Below are positions 19,501-27,995 of a stretch of 64,000 nucleotides of DNA, piece after piece. The position numbers and the translations under genes are program-made. The notes beneath the pieces were generated by a model. The model did not search any database and was not told where the DNA came from. It was given only the letters and a program-made list of their open reading frames with translations. Numbering within the stretch: position 1 is the first letter of the stretch; each line of letters begins with the position of its first letter. This DNA is from Marinobacter salicampi (lineage in GTDB: Bacteria > Pseudomonadota > Gammaproteobacteria > Pseudomonadales > Oleiphilaceae), in assembly GCF_011074795.1 (NCBI RefSeq), contig NZ_JAAMPF010000008.1, positions 124,001 through 188,000 on the forward strand, in the 5' to 3' direction.

Positions 19501-19757
19501 ATCCTGGGGCTCCGAAGGCGCTATAGGCCAGCATGGGGTTTGGGAAAAGCATCGGCCTTTGGTGGCGATAGCCTTCACAAACTATAGCAGGGACAGCTCA
19601 GGGCGGCCGTCCAGTTGAGCTTTTTTATACTATGAATATGTCTTCACATAATTGCGCTTTGTCAGACAGTCATGCAGAATAACGTGAAATAAACACAGCA
19701 GGCATGTCATTTCGGTGATCAGGATAATCCCGCGCGTGCTGTATAAAAACTCAATGG

Positions 19758-20042
19758 ATGAGAGCTGTTATGGAACCGTTCAAGTCGATCGTCCCTCCCG
19801 ATCCAAACCCTGATCCAGATGTTGTGCCACGGCCTGTCCACCTGGGCCATCACGACAGTGTGAGATCCCATGTCTTTCTTCGTCTCAGTAACGAAGTCAG
19901 CCGCCTGGAACGTCGTATCGACTCCCTCCGGGGAACTGAAGCCCCTCACGTTGGCATCATTATCGCAACCTACCAGCGCATGATCGACCGTAAGAAAGGT
20001 TTTATGGAGCGGTGGGGGCTGGCGGACACTAACCCTTACTGA
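19758..20042 (+). CDS. Small conserved hypothetical protein
   Basis: 94 residues, or 90 if the ATG at 19770 is used; the latter has GAGAG five bases upstream and is more likely. The N-terminus is Pro-rich (PPDPNPDPDVVPRP). The rest contains a short coiled-coil stretch (FLRLSNEVSRLERRIDSLR) and a C-terminal helix. No known domain is evident. It overlaps the convergent lipoprotein gene by 7 bp. The base composition fits neighbouring genes, which favours a real gene. Confidence 0.5.
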   Translation: MRAVMEPFKSIVPPDPNPDPDVVPRPVHLGHHDSVRSHVFLRLSNEVSRLERRIDSLRGTEAPHVGIIIATYQRMIDRKKGFMERWGLADTNPY

Positions 20043-21061
20043 CGCTCGGTTATAAGCCGGGTGTGATAATCCAGAGTCTGCTCGCCTTCCTCCAGATTTC
20101 CACAGAACGCCTCATTATTCATCGTATCGTCCGGGTCTTCGGTGGCGTCGTTCGGAATGCGGGCCGGTTCGTCCCGGGAGGTATATAGGGTCAGGCGCCG
20201 GGTTTCGTAGTCGAGTTCTGCCCTTATGCAGTCCGGTGCTTGGCCATTCACTTCAAAAGCATCGGTCTCACTGATGAACAGGGTATCGGTTTTGGCGTTG
20301 ATGAAATCCTGTGATAGCGACATCCGGCCAACGCTGCGCGCGGTGAATGAGGCTTCGACCAGCTCTGGCGCGTTATAACCGGTGGTGCCGAATGTCGCTG
20401 AGCCGAATTGGGTCCCCACCAGCAGACTCTGGAGTTCAGGTTGCTCGGCATCTTCATCATCACGGGGGGGCCTTGCAACATACTGGATCGTCCGGATCAC
20501 CTTGTTTGAGCTGGTCTCACCCTCCGGCGCATAGACCCAGCCCAGGGTCGGATACTGCCATACCCTGTCTGCCTCGGCGGCTCCGGCGGACGTTGCCTGC
20601 TGGTCCACGAACCGGATCCTGGCCCCGTTGGAGCGGCTGTTAAAGGTGCCGGCGAGGGCCTGGTCAATACGCTCACTGATGTAATCGCGACCCTCCTGGA
20701 AGTTAGCCACTTCGCCGGAAGCGATTACCTGGCCCATCAGATCAAGGGGGTTGCGTACTTCGGCATAGGCCTCGCCACCTTCGGTGGGCGTGACGTCCAT
20801 GTAGATATCGATATGTTCCCGTAGGGCTGAGGCCCAGGCAGCCGCGTCGTTGTGATCCGGGTCGTCCGGCGCAATGCCGCGATAGAAGTCCCAGAACAGG
20901 GTTTCGCTGATTTGCTCGTCTTTGTCTATGGTGAAACTTGAGAATACGAGCTCTACGTCACTGGCAGGATTGATGGAATTGCTGCCGGAATCATCCGGAC
21001 CACAACCCACCAGGGCCAGGGCGGTCAGGGGGAAAAAGGCCAGAATGTGACGGTGTTTCAT
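20036..21061 (-). CDS. Putative lipoprotein of unknown function
   Basis: 341 residues from the ATG at 21061. The N-terminus KHRHILAFFPLTALALVGC is a lipoprotein signal with a cysteine in the lipobox LVGC, followed by an acidic, disordered start (GPDDSGSNS). The mature part is rich in Asp and Glu with predicted beta structure. It contains two distant cysteines (DCIRAEL and AFCGNL) that may form a disulfide. No family is recognised. It faces away from the hybrid kinase gene, whose start lies 85 bp from its own, so the two share a divergent promoter region. Confidence 0.6.
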   Translation of the reverse strand: MKHRHILAFFPLTALALVGCGPDDSGSNSINPASDVELVFSSFTIDKDEQISETLFWDFYRGIAPDDPDHNDAAAWASALREHIDIYMDVTPTEGGEAYAEVRNPLDLMGQVIASGEVANFQEGRDYISERIDQALAGTFNSRSNGARIRFVDQQATSAGAAEADRVWQYPTLGWVYAPEGETSSNKVIRTIQYVARPPRDDEDAEQPELQSLLVGTQFGSATFGTTGYNAPELVEASFTARSVGRMSLSQDFINAKTDTLFISETDAFEVNGQAPDCIRAELDYETRRLTLYTSRDEPARIPNDATEDPDDTMNNEAFCGNLEEGEQTLDYHTRLITERQ

Positions 21062-21146
21062 TTCAGGGGCCCCCAGGGTGCGATAATGACGACAACCCCT
21101 GACCTTAAACAAAAACCCGGGTGCATTCCCGCGTGGAGATCACATT

Positions 21147-24100
21147 TTGCAGCAACAGGTAGTGCGGAGCCTGCTGGGGATGATCGTCCTGATGCTTTTT
21201 GTCGCCTCCGGCAGCTCTTCGGCGCAGTCCGCAACCGAGGATCGATGCCAGGATCAGGAGGTGGTGGTGCATGACTCCTATGGCGTGTATGACCTCGCAT
21301 CCTGCATCTGGTACCTGGAAGACCCCGAGCAAGCCCTGACCCTTGAAGACATCCGGTCGGGCGAGGCCGATGAATTTACCCGCCATTTCGGCGGTATGTT
21401 GAACTTCGGCTATACGGATTCGGCATATTGGGCCCGGTTTGATCTGGAAGTGGCGCCCACCAACGACACAACCAACTGGATCCTCGAGCTTGCCCTGCCA
21501 CTGGTCGATGAAATCAGGCTCCATGTGATCAAGGATGGCGAAGTCGTGGAACAGCGTCAGGCCGGCTATGAAGATTCCTGGTCGGAACGTGATCTTGCAC
21601 TTCCCAACCCGACCTTCAAGCTGAACCTGGAACCGGGCACCGACGCGCGGATCTACCTGCGTGTGAATACCCTCAACACCTTCCGTCTGCCCCTCAAGCT
21701 CTGGCATCCGGACCGCTATATTGAAAAGGTGTCGGTTGAAGAAGTCATACGCGGCATCCTGCTTGGCAGCGTGCTCGCCATTCTGGCCTACAACCTGTTC
21801 GTGGCGGTGTCGGTCCGCGAACGCAGCAACGTTTACTACGTGCTCTACCTGGTGTCTGCTACGGTTTTTATTTTTACCGAGCAGGTCCACGGTATTCAGC
21901 TGCTGGATGAAAGACCCGCGTTTCTGCACAAGCAGTACCTGCACTATCAGATCATGATGACCTGGTTCTGGGGCCTACTGATGGCCCGGTCTCTGCTCGA
22001 AACCCGTGAGCGGGCCACTGACCTGGACCAGATCATCCGGATGTGCCTGGCTGCCGTGGTAGTCACCTTTGTGCTTAGTCTTTTCATGCCTTACCATATC
22101 GCCATGGAGTGGATCGTTATCGGCTCCATCGTGCTCTGCCTGAGCATGATTGTGGTGAGCTACCTGGCCTGGCGCTACTACAATCCCGCCGCCAAGGCCT
22201 ATTTTTTCGCCTGGACAGCAGCCCTGACCGGGTTTGTCATTTATGCCTTTACGGTCATTGGCTACCTGCCCCTGAATACCTTCACGGCCTACTCACCCCA
22301 GGTTGGCCTCTCTGCCCAGATTATCCTGTTTTCCTTTGCTCTCGCTGACCGGATCAAACAGGTGCAGGGCGAATCCCTGAGTTGGAGTCAGCGCGCTCTC
22401 GCCAACCTCAAGCGATACCAGTCTCTGTTTGATAATGCCGTGGAAGGGGTCTTCCAGATGTCGTTGGAGCGCAAGTTCATTACCGCCAACCCGGCCATGG
22501 CAGAGCTCCTGGGCTACAGCAGCAGCAAGGAATTATTGCAGCAGAACCTGGATGTGCTGGACACTTGCTTCGCGGATGAGCGCATGCGTCGCTGGGTGGT
22601 GGAGCAGCTTGAAGACAAGGGTACGCTAAAAGGCATAGAGGCCCGATATTTCAGCCGTCGGGGCGATGAGCGCTGGGCTACTATCTCGCTGCATACAGTC
22701 TACAGCACGGAGGGTGAGCCGCTGCACCTGGAAGGCACCTGCATCGACGCCACCGAGCGTCACCAGCGCCAGAAGATCGAGAAAGAGCGTGAACACGAAC
22801 GGATGGAGAAGGACCTGGCCCGTAACTCTGCCGAAGCAAAGAGCCAGTTTCTGGCCAACATGAGCCACGAAATCCGAACACCACTGGCGGCTATTATCGG
22901 TTATGGCGAGACATTGCTCGACCGTGACCTGAGTCCCGAGGAGAAGCGCAGCAGTGCTGAGACCGTGGTGCGCAGTGGTCGACATTTGCTGGACCTGGTA
23001 AATGACATATTGGACCATTCAAAAATTGACGCCAACAAACTGGACGTGGATGTGCTGGCGGTCAACCTGCCTGAGCTGCTGGATGAGGTACGTGCCTTTT
23101 TCCTGCCCAGGGCACGGGAGAAGAGCCTTGAGTTCAGCATCGGTTGCGAATTTCCCCTACCTGAAACCATCCGCACAGACCCGACACGGTTTCGTCAGAT
23201 TTTGATCAATCTCTGCGGTAATGCACTCAAGTTCACGGAAAAAGGCTCCATTTCGCTGATGATCCGGTGCGACCGCCAGGCTGAAAAGCTGGTGGCACGG
23301 GTGGTGGACACCGGTATAGGCATGAAGCCGGAGCAGCTAGCCCGGTTGTTTGATCCCTTTGCCCAGGGCAGCGCGGCCATAGCTAGACAATACGGTGGTA
23401 CCGGCCTGGGGCTGAGCATCTCGCGGCGGCTTGCACAGCTTCTGGGTGGCGATATTGTCGTCCACAGTACCTACGGCGAGGGCAGCGAGTTCGAGGTCAC
23501 CATTGATACCGGTAGCCTGGATAACGTACATTTTCTGCGCGACGCCTCCGAGCTCAGCCAGCGCCGGCGCCAGCTACCGATGGTGATGGCGCCAAGGCTG
23601 GCAGGCCGGATTCTCTGTGCCGAAGATAACGAGGTCAACCGACGGCTGGTTTCCTTGCTGGTATCTCGCACCGGCGCCGACATGGTCCATGTCAGTAACG
23701 GTGCCGAGGCCCTGGAAGCCATTATGCGGGATGAGTTCGACCTGATCCTCATGGACATCCAGATGCCTGTCATGAATGGCCGGGACGCCACGGCCGCGAT
23801 CCGGGAAGCGGGCATCAATACGCCTATCATCGCGCTGACCGCCAATGTTATGGCAGAAGATATCGACGACTACCGCGTGGCAGGTTGCACCGAGCACCTG
23901 GCCAAGCCAATCGACAAGCAGCGCTTTTACGAGATCATGGCGCGCTATCTCAGCGCGGCGCCAGACAGCGAACCGCAAGCACTGGCGCAATATTCCGGCA
24001 AGGTACTGGTGGCTGAAGATAACGACGACAATCGTCATTTGGTGGAGCGGATGCTTGCCCGCCTGGGGCTTGAGGTGAGAAGCGTGATTTCAGGCGACGA

Positions 24101-24674
24101 AGCCGTGCGGGTGGCGCTTGCCCAGACTGTCCACCTGGTGCTCATGGACCGCCACATGCCGGGCATGGACGGTGTTGAAGCCACCCGCCTGCTGCGCCAG
24201 GCTGGTTTTCAGCGGCCTATCATCGCCTTTACCGCAGGTGATCAGCGGGAAATCGACGCCCTGACCGAGGCAGGCTGCGACGGCGTATTGATCAAGCCCA
24301 TCGACCATGGCCACCTGACGGCTCTGCTGGATCGCACGCTCAGCACAACCCGGGAACTGTCTACGGACCAGGCTGAGGAAGAAGGTATGCGTCATCTGGT
24401 GATCCAGTTCCTGGCAGGTCTTGCCGAGCGCCAGGAAACAATGCTGCGGGCTTTTCAACAGCGGGACCCTGGCGCCCTTCTGACCGAAGCCCACCAGATC
24501 AAAGGAACCGCCGGTGCCATGGGGTACCCCCGAATGACGGAGCAGGCCGGTCGTGTGGAGCAGTGCATGAAATTGGCCGAACCGGCCTGGGACCAGATTG
24601 GCCGGGAGCTGGACCAACTCGGCAAGCTTATTGATCAGGCACTGGCGCCCACCCTGGGCCATTCCAACGAATAA
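21147..24674 (+). CDS. Hybrid sensor histidine kinase: 7TMR-DISM sensor, PAS, HisKA, HATPase, two receivers, Hpt
   Basis: 1175 residues, with a TTG start that has GGAG eight bases upstream. A signal peptide (1-27) is followed by a periplasmic 7TMR-DISMED2-type domain (about 40-195) and a seven-helix 7TMR-DISM region (about 200-405). A PAS domain spans 425-545. The HisKA box is SHEIRTP with His574, and the ATPase has the N, G1 (DTGIGM) and G2 (GTGLGLSI) boxes. Receiver 1 has phosphoacceptor Asp870, receiver 2 has Asp1001, and the Hpt domain has His1116 (EAHQIKGTAGAMG). The whole phosphorelay is thus in one chain. Sensors of this kind respond to carbohydrate-like or other extracellular ligands. 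The single-domain regulator at 25290 is the likely output. Confidence 0.92.
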   Translation: MQQQVVRSLLGMIVLMLFVASGSSSAQSATEDRCQDQEVVVHDSYGVYDLASCIWYLEDPEQALTLEDIRSGEADEFTRHFGGMLNFGYTDSAYWARFDLEVAPTNDTTNWILELALPLVDEIRLHVIKDGEVVEQRQAGYEDSWSERDLALPNPTFKLNLEPGTDARIYLRVNTLNTFRLPLKLWHPDRYIEKVSVEEVIRGILLGSVLAILAYNLFVAVSVRERSNVYYVLYLVSATVFIFTEQVHGIQLLDERPAFLHKQYLHYQIMMTWFWGLLMARSLLETRERATDLDQIIRMCLAAVVVTFVLSLFMPYHIAMEWIVIGSIVLCLSMIVVSYLAWRYYNPAAKAYFFAWTAALTGFVIYAFTVIGYLPLNTFTAYSPQVGLSAQIILFSFALADRIKQVQGESLSWSQRALANLKRYQSLFDNAVEGVFQMSLERKFITANPAMAELLGYSSSKELLQQNLDVLDTCFADERMRRWVVEQLEDKGTLKGIEARYFSRRGDERWATISLHTVYSTEGEPLHLEGTCIDATERHQRQKIEKEREHERMEKDLARNSAEAKSQFLANMSHEIRTPLAAIIGYGETLLDRDLSPEEKRSSAETVVRSGRHLLDLVNDILDHSKIDANKLDVDVLAVNLPELLDEVRAFFLPRAREKSLEFSIGCEFPLPETIRTDPTRFRQILINLCGNALKFTEKGSISLMIRCDRQAEKLVARVVDTGIGMKPEQLARLFDPFAQGSAAIARQYGGTGLGLSISRRLAQLLGGDIVVHSTYGEGSEFEVTIDTGSLDNVHFLRDASELSQRRRQLPMVMAPRLAGRILCAEDNEVNRRLVSLLVSRTGADMVHVSNGAEALEAIMRDEFDLILMDIQMPVMNGRDATAAIREAGINTPIIALTANVMAEDIDDYRVAGCTEHLAKPIDKQRFYEIMARYLSAAPDSEPQALAQYSGKVLVAEDNDDNRHLVERMLARLGLEVRSVISGDEAVRVALAQTVHLVLMDRHMPGMDGVEATRLLRQAGFQRPIIAFTAGDQREIDALTEAGCDGVLIKPIDHGHLTALLDRTLSTTRELSTDQAEEEGMRHLVIQFLAGLAERQETMLRAFQQRDPGALLTEAHQIKGTAGAMGYPRMTEQAGRVEQCMKLAEPAWDQIGRELDQLGKLIDQALAPTLGHSNE

Positions 24675-24689
24675 CACAGGAACCGTACC

Positions 24690-25235
24690 ATGAGTGAAAC
24701 CGCAACCCGTCGTGAATCCCATTCCCTCAGCACCATGTATGGTACCTATGCGGACGTACTGTTCGTGTTATTTCCGTTCCTGGTGATCTTTATGCAGAGA
24801 CTCTGGGATGGCCAGCTGCAAGACGTTCTGCTGCGTCCGGACCTGAGTATTGCCGCCGCCATCCTGGCAGGGCTGGCCATAGGGAAGTTTGTGCTGGGTC
24901 TGGTCAGCGATCGTGATCTGGGGCGATTCAAGGAGCGCATCGTTTTCTTTATTGCGCTTACCCTGTTTGTGGTTCTCGGTCCCGCAATCATCCTCATTTT
25001 GAGTATTGTCGGAGAAAAAGCGGTGCCCGGTTTTGTGGCTTTTGTGCAGCCCATATTGCTCATTGTGGCCATTTCCCTCTACACGACCGCCATCAGCATC
25101 AGTAATATGTTGATTCAAAACGGGGACGAGCCTCCCTTCACAAGCGGTCATCCCGCGGAGCCACGAACGGAAGACGTGTCTCCCCAACATGCGCCGCTGG
25201 TCATTCCCCGACGCTCCCAGAGCGAAGGCAACTGA
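24690..25235 (+). CDS. Conserved four-helix membrane protein
   Basis: 181 residues; the ATG follows the kinase stop by 15 bp, with CAGGAA as ribosome binding site. Four hydrophobic segments (about 23-38, 50-70, 85-107, 115-140) are followed by a 40-residue polar tail rich in Pro and Ser. No transporter signature is present. Its place between a hybrid kinase and a response regulator suggests a membrane partner of that signalling pathway, perhaps an accessory to the sensor; this is inferred from position only. Confidence 0.6.
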   Translation: MSETATRRESHSLSTMYGTYADVLFVLFPFLVIFMQRLWDGQLQDVLLRPDLSIAAAILAGLAIGKFVLGLVSDRDLGRFKERIVFFIALTLFVVLGPAIILILSIVGEKAVPGFVAFVQPILLIVAISLYTTAISISNMLIQNGDEPPFTSGHPAEPRTEDVSPQHAPLVIPRRSQSEGN

Positions 25236-25289
25236 CCGGAGACCCAGTTTTTTTGCCTGATGGCCAGGTATTGATACAGGAGTAAGATC

Positions 25290-25703
25290 ATGGAAAGTCT
25301 CAAGGTGCTTGTAGTGGAAGATGAGCCCATCATGCGGGAGTTGCTTCGGGATATGCTGCATCAGGCGGGGGCAAGCCAGGTGGCGGAGTGTGAGAATGTG
25401 GCCGGGGCAAGAGCGGAATACGCGGCAGAGCGCTTCCATATAGTGATGCTGGATCTGGGGCTCCCCGATGGCAATGGCCATGAGCTTATGGCGGAATTCA
25501 AGCAGGCCAATCCCCAACAACATGTGGTCTTGGTAACTGCAGACGACTCCATCGAAAGCATACAGAGGGCGATCAGCGCCGGCGCCAATGGCTATGTGGT
25601 AAAGCCCTATTCGCTGGAAAAGATCCATGACGTGATCAATAACTACATCATGGTGCATGGCTCAGAAGTGGGAATGATACGGGGCCTGAACCGGCAGCAC
25701 TGA
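25290..25703 (+). CDS. Single-domain (CheY-like) response regulator
   Basis: 137 residues forming one receiver domain. The acidic pair VEDE (about 9-12), phosphoacceptor Asp in VMLDLGLPDG (about residue 54), the switch Thr in LVTADDS (about 83) and Lys in VVKPYS (about 105) are all present. There is no DNA-binding or enzymatic output domain. It lies 54 bp after the membrane protein gene and most likely receives phosphate from the Hpt domain of the hybrid kinase two genes upstream, acting on a protein target. Confidence 0.88.
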   Translation: MESLKVLVVEDEPIMRELLRDMLHQAGASQVAECENVAGARAEYAAERFHIVMLDLGLPDGNGHELMAEFKQANPQQHVVLVTADDSIESIQRAISAGANGYVVKPYSLEKIHDVINNYIMVHGSEVGMIRGLNRQH

Positions 25704-25774
25704 GGCTGCCGGTATTTCGATGCTGCTTGCATGCCTGTCCATCAACAGCAACCGTCAATCGGGCGCCGGGCCGG

Positions 25775-26050
25775 TCAGGCGACCTGCCGAGCGATCCAAG
25801 AGTCGTAGCGGGTGGCGAGCGCGCGTACATATCGTGCTTCGGCGCCATCGAGGCTTACCAGCACGCCCTTGAAAATCCAGCCGCGCTCGTACAGGCCCAG
25901 GACCCTGGGTTCATCATCCAGATTTACCCGCTGGTTGAGCTTCTTCAGGATGGCGTCGAGTAGCGGCAGTTTGTCAGGGCGCCGGATAGGGCCCGCAGGC
26001 TGATTCGCCGACTGGTTTGCCGCACGTGTTCTTGGGGGCTTTCTCATCAT
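25775..26050 (-). CDS. Small basic conserved hypothetical protein
   Basis: 91 residues with two adjacent ATG codons and AGGAG directly upstream. The first 25 residues are basic and low in complexity (RKPPRTRAANQSANQ, then PAGPIRRPDK). The rest is a compact alpha/beta-looking segment (LPLLDAILKKLNQRV; RYVRALATRYDSWI). No family is recognised. A minus-strand intrinsic terminator (26074-26110) ends only about 20 bp before this gene, so its mRNA either starts in that short gap or arises by readthrough of the terminator. Confidence 0.5.
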   Translation of the reverse strand: MMRKPPRTRAANQSANQPAGPIRRPDKLPLLDAILKKLNQRVNLDDEPRVLGLYERGWIFKGVLVSLDGAEARYVRALATRYDSWIARQVA

Positions 26051-26073
26051 CTTCTCCTCATCATGTTGCGGCT

Positions 26074-26110
26074 TAAAAAAACAAAAACCCCGGGCTCTGG
26101 AGCGCCGGGG
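26074..26110 (-). terminator. Minus-strand intrinsic terminator directly upstream of the gene at 25775-26050
   Basis: Read on the minus strand, CCCCGG-C-GC and GC-CCGGGG form a GC-rich stem (26102-26110 with 26088-26095), followed by TTTTTGTTTTTTT. It must end a transcript that begins further right. No protein gene that ends here is visible; the exonuclease gene ends 590 bp away. It could end a small RNA or act as an attenuator for the small gene downstream. A second inverted repeat, GCCCGG/CCGGGC, lies at about 26129-26154. Confidence 0.8.
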
Positions 26111-26609
26111 TCTGTCGCGGAGAAGCGGGCCCGGTCGCTCTGAGGCTCCCGGGCATGACCGAAAGCCGTTAGCTGTTCATTGCCAGAACGCACATCGTCT
26201 GTGGCTTGGCACAGAAAACCGCTTCAGGGCTGACAGGTTGATGTAAAGACATCTGCATTAATCTCACTTTCGGCTTAAACCTCATGTTTCAGACTTGTCC
26301 GTGTACTCTCGGCACTCGGTACTTACGGCACTCTCGGTACTTATTCTGCATTCCGATGGTTCTGCATTCCGCTGGGTATTCGACCGTGATACCGCGAGTC
26401 TTATCTTTGGACAGTGTATCGCCTGTGGTGGGCTTTTCAAGTGCCTTCCGACGGGTCCTATCCTCCTATCCTTAGGGATAACACCTATTCGGCAACTGCG
26501 TACAGACCTTGATCATGAGAAGCTGGATACTTTGATCCGTCACGTGTTTTACGTTGTGCAATCCCCGATGAGCTGCCCGTGCAGACATCGTGTGGATCTC
26601 TCCTTATTG
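26111..26609. other. Gene-free region between two opposed terminators
   Basis: I find no convincing protein gene. The region is less GC-rich than its surroundings and contains short direct repeats around 26311-26374: CGGCACTC..GGTACTTA occurs twice and TTCTGCATTCCG twice. A plus-strand open frame runs from 26295 to 26678, but it passes through the terminator at 26610-26641 and has no ribosome binding site. Strong terminators at both ends, one on each strand, suggest small RNA genes. Confidence 0.4.
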
Positions 26610-26641
26610 GGTGTCACCATTTTTGGTGACACCTTTTTTTT
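26260..26641 (+). ncRNA. Candidate small RNA ended by a strong terminator (start not located)
   Basis: The terminator at 26610-26641 needs a plus-strand transcript, yet the nearest upstream plus-strand gene ends at 25703 and would have to be transcribed through an antisense gene. An independent transcript beginning somewhere in 26260-26560 is the simpler reading. Several GGA trinucleotides occur (near 26408, 26475, 26523, 26592) but they are not arranged in clear hairpin loops, so an Rsm-type RNA is not claimed. No promoter is identified and the family is unknown. Confidence 0.3.
26610..26641 (+). terminator. Strong plus-strand intrinsic terminator without an obvious gene
   Basis: Perfect 9-bp stem GGTGTCACC (26610-26618) and GGTGACACC (26625-26633) with a 6-nt A/T loop, followed by eight T (26634-26641). 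It is the best intrinsic terminator in the window. Confidence 0.9.
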
Positions 26642-26696
26642 GCCCATTTCCGTGGCCCTGGCTGACCATGGGAGTTAGTTTGTCGCAGTGGCAGGG

Positions 26697-27215
26697 TTAA
26701 TCCGGGGCTCTGAAGTCATCTATTTGACTGACCTGATGCCAGGTCTTCTGGAGTATGAGGGCATCGTTGGCGGCTCGGTGAACGGGCAGGCCAAGCTCTG
26801 AAATAACCTGCTGGCGGATGGCCGCCCATTGTTGCACCTGGGGTGTGCTGAGCAGAAGCGAGACCGATTCAAGCTGGAATAGCGGCGCTATGCTGGCGGC
26901 GCGGAACAGCCTGTGCATCCAGAAGGAGTCGAATGTCCAGGCATCGCAAAATACCTGACCTTCAAGCAATTCATTCAGGGCGTGCGCAACGGCTCTGACT
27001 TCAAGGCCTTCCTGTTCAAGGGTCGTCCTGGCAATACCGTGTATCTGCTCGGCGCTTGAGGACCAGTCCTGCCAGCGCACGTGCGGCTTTATCAGCCAGC
27101 TGTGCAGGGTACCGCAAGGTAGACAGACGCCAACCTCGATAGGGTAACTTGCAATGAGATCAAGGCTGGAAGCCTCGAAATCCAGAAATGCCGGCGGAGT
27201 TATCAGCGCTGTCAT
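26697..27215 (-). CDS. 3'-5' exonuclease-like protein (DEDDh/DnaQ fold)
   Basis: 172 residues from the ATG at 27215; GTG at 27263 or ATG at 27245 would give longer forms and the start is uncertain. The first exonuclease motif is FLDFEASSLD (Asp and Glu), the second acidic residue is in FCDAWTFDSFW, and the third motif HRAANDALI gives the His and final Asp of the DEDDh type. It probably removes nucleotides from single-stranded DNA or RNA ends in the cytoplasm. It is shorter than oligoribonuclease and lacks a polymerase partner. It is divergent from queC. Confidence 0.75.
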   Translation of the reverse strand: MTALITPPAFLDFEASSLDLIASYPIEVGVCLPCGTLHSWLIKPHVRWQDWSSSAEQIHGIARTTLEQEGLEVRAVAHALNELLEGQVFCDAWTFDSFWMHRLFRAASIAPLFQLESVSLLLSTPQVQQWAAIRQQVISELGLPVHRAANDALILQKTWHQVSQIDDFRAPD

Positions 27216-27329
27216 ACCCTTCAGGTTTTCTGCGGTTATAAACATAAAGTGTAACTGTCTCACGAAGTGGACGCGAACCTATCCTCTATCGGCACTGTTA
27301 CAATATGACCATTGAACCAGGAGAGACGT

Positions 27330-27995
27330 ATGCCAGAAACCATCGTGGTCATCTATTCAGGGGGAATGGACTCCTTTACCTTACTGCACCGGGCCCGTGC
27401 CCAAGGTTTGGCCATCCACGCACTGTCGTTCGACTACGGCCAGCGCCACCGGCGAGAGCTTGACTGTGCCCGGTCCGTTTGTGGCGAGCTGGATATTCCG
27501 CACCAGGTGCTGGACATACGGTCGCTCAGTTCCGTCATGGCCGGTTCAGCACTGACCGGCAACACGCCGGTCCCGGAAGGGCATTACGCCGAAGACAGCA
27601 TGAAAAGTACGGTGGTGCCCAACCGGAACATGATCCTTTTGTCGCTGGCGACAGGCTACGCCGTAACAGTAGACGCCGCCGCGGTATGGTATGGGGCCCA
27701 CGGAGGCGATCACGCGATCTATCCGGATTGCCGACCGGAATTCGTAAAAAGGATGGACGCTGTCTGCAGGGTTGCCAATTACCAGCCGGTACGAATTGAG
27801 GCGCCCTATATCAATTCAGACAAGACCGCGATCCTGGCAGAAGGACTGGCCATGGGGCTGGATTACAGCCAGACCTGGACCTGCTACAACGGCCGGGAAC
27901 GGGCCTGTGGCCGCTGTGGCTCCTGCCAGGAAAGACTCGGAGCCTTTGCCAATCACGGTCGCCCGGATCCGTTGCCCTATGAGGAGACGGACTGA
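27330..27995 (+). CDS. queC: 7-Cyano-7-deazaguanine synthase QueC
   Basis: 221 residues from the ATG at 27330, which has GGAGAGACGT just upstream; an in-frame ATG at 27312 lacks such a site. The PP-loop ATP pyrophosphatase motif YSGGMDSFT lies at residues 9-17. The zinc site near the C-terminus has four cysteines ([16 protein letters not shown]). It converts 7-carboxy-7-deazaguanine and ammonia to preQ0 with ATP, towards queuosine or archaeosine-type deazaguanines. It overlaps queE by one base (TGATG). No preQ1 riboswitch is visible upstream. Confidence 0.93.
   Translation: MPETIVVIYSGGMDSFTLLHRARAQGLAIHALSFDYGQRHRRELDCARSVCGELDIPHQVLDIRSLSSVMAGSALTGNTPVPEGHYAEDSMKSTVVPNRNMILLSLATGYAVTVDAAAVWYGAHGGDHAIYPDCRPEFVKRMDAVCRVANYQPVRIEAPYINSDKTAILAEGLAMGLDYSQTWTCYNGRERACGRCGSCQERLGAFANHGRPDPLPYEETD

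Noticed and set aside
26169..26195. A minus-strand mini-frame MCVLAMNS that might be a leader peptide for attenuation
   Set aside because: There is no ribosome binding site and no run of a regulatory amino-acid codon; the hairpins downstream are reported without it.
26295..26678. A 127-codon plus-strand frame in the gene-free region
   Set aside because: It reads through the strong terminator at 26610-26641, contains the direct repeats and has no ribosome binding site.
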